Shown here piece after piece: positions 58,256-64,000 of a DNA stretch of 64,000 bases; the stretch's first letter is position 1, and each line of letters begins with the position of its first letter. The notes under the pieces were generated by a model. It was not told the DNA's origin. It saw only the letters and a program-made list of their open reading frames with translations, and ran no database searches. Source of the stretch: Parapristionchus giblindavisi (taxonomy: Eukaryota; Nematoda; Chromadorea; Rhabditida; Diplogasteridae); assembly GCA_943737045.1 (NCBI GenBank), contig CALSFV010000001.1:2012001-2076000 (forward strand), read 5' to 3'. Made by a program: the position numbers and the translations under genes.

Positions 58256-60516
58256 AGATCAATCAAAATGATAATAATGATTGACAACTCTTATCAGTCA
58301 ATCAATAAAATCACTCTAATCAATTACTACAATAATCAACAGTAATAAACAGTAATCAATAAAAAAAACAATTGAAATCATCACTACAGTAATCAACAAA
58401 GATTTACCAGACAGACGCAGCCGCACGGTCGACTAATGAAGCTATAGACTGAACTACGTAAGGGCGGGGCCTCCTCCCACACATCGAAACTCCGCCCACT
58501 CTGATTCTCTATACCCTCTTACTTTTACATTATCTCTCTGCTTAATAGAAGAGAGAGAGAGAGAGAGAGAACCAACAATACTATACATATAGTTTATAGA
58601 GCAATCACTCCAGTTACCAGTCATAACGAATTGTTAACATTATAGTATATAATATTTATATACTGAAGCTAAAGGGTGAATGATAGAGATAGAGATAGGT
58701 GTCAAAAGATACGGACAGGTACCAAGATAAACGAAGGCCCGGATTAAAGAGGTTAAAGTCTTTCCCGTTCGTCGGTATTGAGAGAAATAAACACTCAAGC
58801 CAGACAAGTTGTGAGGCCGTGATTATATGGGTACAGCAAGAGTCATTTCGTAAAAATGAAGAAGGGATTTTGGCAATACTCTTTTATCCAGAAGACGATG
58901 AATTACTCTCATCCCTCTCTTCCTACTCACTAATTCTACAATCCTTTCCCATACTCTAATTCAATCACAACAACAACAACAGATATAAATATAGGCTTAC
59001 GAATGATTAAATACAAGTTGACAAGATAATCATTACATCAAGATAACGCATGAAATACAACCTTCTCTCTATAAGTAAAACCACTCTCATGATATATCTC
59101 ATCTTTATTATTAGAGCATATGTCAAACATAGATTTATTAAAGGAAACAATTAACACCCATTCTAATGAAAGGTAAGAGTCATTTCGTAATATGCGGAAG
59201 AGATTTAAACAGTGCACTTCTATGCATAAAATGATTAATTACACTTATCCCTATATTTCCTACTCACTAGTTCTACCATCCATTCCCATAATCAATCAAA
59301 ACAAAAATAAGACATATTAATATAGTTTTATGAATGATTAAAGACAAGTTGATCGAGACAAGTTGATCATCACATTAAAACAACGCATAAAATAAAACCA
59401 CTCTCATGAAATATCTCATAATCATTAGCAGCGCATATATCACACATACATATATTTTAAAGTTAACAATGACAATCGACTGATTACAACCTACTGTTAT
59501 CAGTATTGCTATTACAATACACTAATCTAATCAATTCTCCACTTACTACACTATCATGACAATAACAGTCAGAGAGATACAGCAGCCAAATCATTTATTC
59601 ACTTTCTTTGATGACACCCATAATAAACAAACCCATTAAATATAAACTGAGACAACCCTAGTAAAACCTTAATCTGACTAGTGATTACTTAATTAGGATA
59701 TTCCAACTGAAATTAGTAGAGATAAAGTATGATATAAATACTCAACCCAGACAACTCGCGAGGCTGTGAATATAGGGGCTGATGGTATGGTAAGAGTCAT
59801 CTCGTAATATGAGGAATAGATTTAGCCAGTACACTTCTATTCACAAAATGATTAACTACCCTAATCACACTCACTAGTTCTATCAACCATTGCCAAATTC
59901 AATCACAACAAGAAGAGATATAAATATAGACTTGTTAACGATTAAAGGCAAGTTGGTCGAGAAAAGTTAATCATCACACTAAAACAACACATAAAATAAA
60001 ACCGCACTCACGACTACCAGTTTGAAAATACCAGAGGAGAGGCGAAGGTGAAGGAGAGGCATAAGGGCCACAGATTCTTTCTTATTATATTGCAAGTAAC
60101 TCAGGTTGTGAGTTGTGAATACGTCATAGAGGACTGTGAATATAATCTAGAATGGATATCGTTCTCATTGCCAAAAAGCGTAATGCCATATATCGTGGTT
60201 TAGAAAGAGAAGCGAAGAAGCAGAGAGGGTCATAAAAACAATGAAAGAGACAAAAAATAAACGTGTAAATCATTAATTCATAGAAAGAGCACATCTCTCC
60301 AGTGTATGGTATGAATGTAGAATTTCTCACCTTCTTACAAGGGGACGATACTACTTATGAGAGGGATTTGTACGCTAGTAAAATTGTAATGAAAGCAAAG
60401 AGGAAAACAAACAAGTGAATAAAGAGTTGTGCTCTGTTTTCTCTCTGTACCTGAAGCTCTCTTTCACTTTCTTAAGTTTTCTTACTTAGGGATAATACTC
60501 AATTAGTCTTCATTAA
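58256..60516. repeat. Diverged tandem repeats, no gene
   Basis: A unit of roughly 250-300 bp recurs at about 58800-59100, 59165-59420 and 59750-60010. It includes AAGAGTCAT(T/C)TCGTAA, CTCACTA(G/A)TTCTA and GATTAAA(T/G)(A/G)CAAGTTG. A (GA)n tract is at about 58547-58570. The 86-codon open frame at 58699-58959 lies in the first unit and is not recognised. Confidence 0.45.
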
Positions 60517-60791
60517 AGAAGGAGACCCTCGAGTTTTTTCGTAGCAAGACTGCTCGGGTAGAATGATAGGGATTTATCACACGAGCCCAACGACATATTT
60601 CATATTGCGTGATGATATGTTTGAAGCTTGTTATGCGCATTGAAAGTACAACTTTTCAGGCAAGTAGAGAGTGCCTATCCGATTTGCATACTTGACTCTC
60701 TCAATTTCCCATTGTCACTTACGCTAATTTCCATAGAATATTAACATTCTATCCCATGTTAATTGTCATGCCAATTCAAGGGTCTCCTTCT
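60517..60791. mobile_element. MITE family M1, intergenic copy
   Basis: TTAA on both sides (60513-60516, 60792-60795). Ends AGAAGGAGACCCTCGAG and GGGTCTCCTTCT. The interior is collinear with the copy at 25566-25852 (for example GCGCATTGAAAGTACAACTT). Confidence 0.85.
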
Positions 60792-60795
60792 TTAA

Positions 60796-62937
60796 GAATA
60801 TAGATGGAGACGATTCATTCATTTTTATTAACTAAATCAGAAGAAGAATAACATGCACTATTCATAATAAATATAGTTGACATGGGCAGATTACATCAAA
60901 AATAAATTATAATCAAATCTCAATATACCAAACCGATCTTATTTTATAATTTTATGCGTTTTACAGGAAAACACGGTAAATAATAATAGATCTTTAAGTG
61001 GCTTAAACTCTTACTCTACAAATAAGATATAATAACATCCTTCCCTTTTCTTCGAATTCAATATAGCACTTAACATTCTATAAGCATTTCAAAACGCTAG
61101 AAATGAGAAGTTCATTCTATCGGGATTGTATGTATATTGAGTTAACTCTAGAAGTAAATTATGAAAATAGCCGATAGATCGGTGAGATACTGTCGTAAAC
61201 ATATTTCAACGAATGTTAATATATTTCGGATACATCTAAATAAACTCTTGAAGATATATCAGTGTTACTAGTAAGAAAAGAAAAATTCATTTATAACTGA
61301 TAATGGACCTGAAATGTTAAAGAGGGGAATGTTAATCTGTCCATCATAAGACAGACTAATACTGGGAATTATAAGAAAGCTAGCAATAACTTAAGAAATA
61401 GCGCTTAATTTGTGATACGTGACATTAAGGTAATTGATCTCTGAGTGATTGAAAATAAAGTGAATGACAATATCTTATTCGTCATTTTTATTAATAAATC
61501 ATAGATTACGCCCAATATGTTCTACCACTAACAGGTCATACAAGTAACCCTCACAACGGGAAGGTGAAGTTTTTAGCCAATTAGAACCTATATAACGAAA
61601 AATACGCCTACCTTTATACCTTGAAGTATAATTAAAATCGTCAATTCAACCATTCTATTTTTTATATATTCCCAAAAAAATAAACCTGTAAGGATTGAGC
61701 GTGGTAATGTCAAGTTATAAATATTATATTGGGTACTTCATACCATCATTCTATGAACATGGAAATCTAGAAACATATCAACTGGAGCACCGATAATACA
61801 AATGTATGATAAGTTATATTATTGATATAGAGTTGAAATTAACGGTTTATGAGTGAAGACACATCTCCAATTAGTATGACCATACAAAAAAATACAGTCC
61901 ACTATTATTACTCCGAATTCAGACAAACGCTACTCACCACTAATAAAGAAAATATTTTGATGAATAGTACATTGCATACGAATTATATATTGATTTGATC
62001 AAGCTACAGAAATCAAAAGAGACAAAGCTCAATGCAAATGCGCGAAGGATATTACGGGAAAAGATTACACGTAGGAATATAACAGGCCTATTACAACCAT
62101 ACAAGTGTCATATCCTTACTTTTCAAAGTTCGACCCTATCCAGGGCTACTTGTCGGTTGAATCGATGAGTGGCCAATTCACATTCTCCTCAGAATGTTCA
62201 AACTATAATATTTTTATATACTGTACTTCACGTTGAATTATCGTTCCTTTCTTTACTCATAGGAGGTTGACATGGAATCGTCGCCATGGGACTCTATTTA
62301 TTCATACAGAGCGAAATCAGCCCGGATCAAATAAAGGTGGCGGTAAATAAGAAGTGAGAGAGATAAACCGCTCAACAATACTAAAAAAATCTAGAAAGCA
62401 ACCACTAATGATGCATTTGTGCTCTAGAAACAATACATATTGGAAATCTTAATAGTAGATATACGCTAAGATAGTTATTTGTATAATAGTACTAACGTTG
62501 TGGCACATAACTATGTTTCTGTTCATTTCACTGGATTTGCATGAGATTTGCACTAAAGGTGAATAACTAATGAATGTAGATCTTGCAGTACACACCCTAT
62601 TGATATTGGGTGATCGGTGGTGGTTGATATGCTGGGTTTATACACTTTCAATTATGTAAATACACCTATACAAAACATAGTCCAAACCTGTTGTCCCGTT
62701 TTTTGTCTATTATTTTGAGATGTGCGATGAAGAAATACATGTTTAATACATGTATATGGTACACTGTTTATAGGTGAAATCACATTCAACTTATTGTCCG
62801 CTAGAATCATGAATGAATAACGCTGAATGTTAATTTCTATAACCGGTAAAAAGGCACGATTTTGAATGGTAAAGATATCGAAAATGTAAGTGGGAACCCT
62901 CCCGGTACGGTACTTTCTACTTAGTGAGCTACACTGA
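60796..62937. other. Gene-free AT-rich stretch
   Basis: No coding region, RNA gene or known repeat recognised. Confidence 0.4.
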
Positions 62938-63035
62938 GTTACTGAGTTAATTGGAATGCAACCCGTGCTGAATACCACCGACTCATCCCCATCTGAGCAT
63001 TAATGCCTGACATGATAAAGAAATTGAATTGAAAT
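62938..63035 (+). mobile_element. RTE 3' tail with 13-bp target duplication
   Basis: About 98 bp of the same 3' end as the fragment at 9762-10010 (CATCTGAGCATTAATGCCTG, then AAATTGAATTGAAATTG). Flanked by TGAGCTACACTGA at 62925-62937 and 63036-63048. Confidence 0.85.
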
Positions 63036-63048
63036 TGAGCTACACTGA

Positions 63049-64000
63049 TGCATAGAAGTAGTAAACAGAAATCAACATTGTTGGACCAACGAGATAGTAT
63101 ATTACACCAAATCAGCCTTTAATACTTCATTACCACGAGTAACACTTTCACAATGTAGGACATCTTAACTGTTTCAATCAACACAAACAATCATGACAAA
63201 TCTTTGTAATTATTTGATCACATACTGATTTATGTAATATAGTATAATCATGAACCATTTAATTGTCGAACTATGTACTAATTTATGTAGTCAAACATTG
63301 CTATATATCACGCAAGTGTGTACAGAACCGCTCAACTCTTCGTAATCATATGATGAAATCATTATATGATCAAACACGACATTAACGCGATCATACATGA
63401 AAATACCAAAATCTTGTTTAAGTTTACGTTTACCCATGGTAATTCAAGCATCTAAGGCACTTCTAAATGATTTGTCGAACAATATGTAGATAGATTCGCT
63501 TTGCAGAGAATTATATGTATATGTTTTCATACGTTTGCTACAGATATACCTACTATTTCATTGTTCAGCCTAACATGAGGCTATTGTAAAAACAATGACG
63601 TTGAAATGGTTATGCTTAAAACCAATCATGTTCAAATTACAAACTTAAAGATTGATAACATGTCTAAATCTATCTGGTGTGGTTGAATACTCAGTAAAAT
63701 GTATAAGTTTAGATCTAATGCAGCATCATAGTCTATCATTCATATTCTCAAAGCAATGTGTTACAAATTAATCTTATTCTTAGAGAATCATGAGGTGTTT
63801 ACTCGAACAACTATGTTGTCTCATTAATAATTCAAACAATATGCTTTTCTATTATAAGAAATGGCCCAAATATGGATCTATAGCATTTAGGTAATGGTTA
63901 CTTGAAAATCGTCATGTTGTAAGTTCCGGGTACAACCAACCAGTTTCCGATATACTATACTATTAACTTGAACAGGACCTTCCAACAGACTACCTAGAAC
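63049..64000. other. Gene-free right edge
   Basis: AT-rich sequence; nothing recognised. Confidence 0.4.

Overview
The window looks like a nematode chromosome arm. It is AT-rich, has many short introns ending TTTTCAG, probable spliced-leader acceptors directly before start codons, and is full of miniature transposons. The protein style and the 13-14 exon UDP-glucuronosyltransferase (UGT) genes suggest a diplogastrid such as Pristionchus; that genus call is inference. Reading splice sites and homology gives a tandem UGT array on the minus strand, with one Golgi-type sulfotransferase on the plus strand.

Layout. 8-3635: UGT-A, whose 3' end lies off the left edge; its intron 4 holds a 1.4 kb terminal-inverted-repeat element (137-1529). 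5492-7807: sulfotransferase, plus strand, 8 exons. 8683-13740: UGT-B, intact, 14 exons, 530 aa. 14620-23797: a transposon-like zone with two direct ~2.5 kb repeat copies flanking an inverted, diverged relative; these carry fragments of an unidentified gene. 24417-39348: UGT-C, stretched to 15 kb by a 10 kb nested transposon in one intron; a MITE also sits in exon 9 at the splice donor. 42644-46854: UGT-D, 529 aa. 47268-51852: UGT-E, 529 aa, with an RTE retrotransposon fragment in an intron. 54573-54767: an isolated C-terminal UGT exon. 54999-57957: UGT-F, a clear pseudogene. From 58 kb to the end I see only repeats and transposon remnants.

Nested transposon. Intron 4 of UGT-C holds a plus-strand non-LTR retrotransposon (CR1/Jockey-like, ORF1 plus endonuclease and reverse transcriptase). 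It is split by a 3479 bp element duplicating CTG (29576-33054), and again near its 3' end by a fold-back element with ~1.08 kb arms duplicating TTAA (35236-37452). At both places, removing the insert and one copy of the duplication rejoins the reading frame, which fixes both boundaries.

Function. UGTs are ER membrane enzymes that transfer a sugar from a UDP-sugar to small lipophilic molecules. Tandem arrays like this are typical of detoxification and small-molecule signalling families in nematodes. The sulfotransferase resembles the carbohydrate class (PAPS-dependent, Golgi, type II membrane), so its neighbourhood with UGTs need not mean a shared pathway. UGT-A, B and C split one exon into 104+51 nt, while D, E and F have a single 155-nt exon. 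D, E and F also share 3' flanking sequence, so they are probably the younger duplicates.
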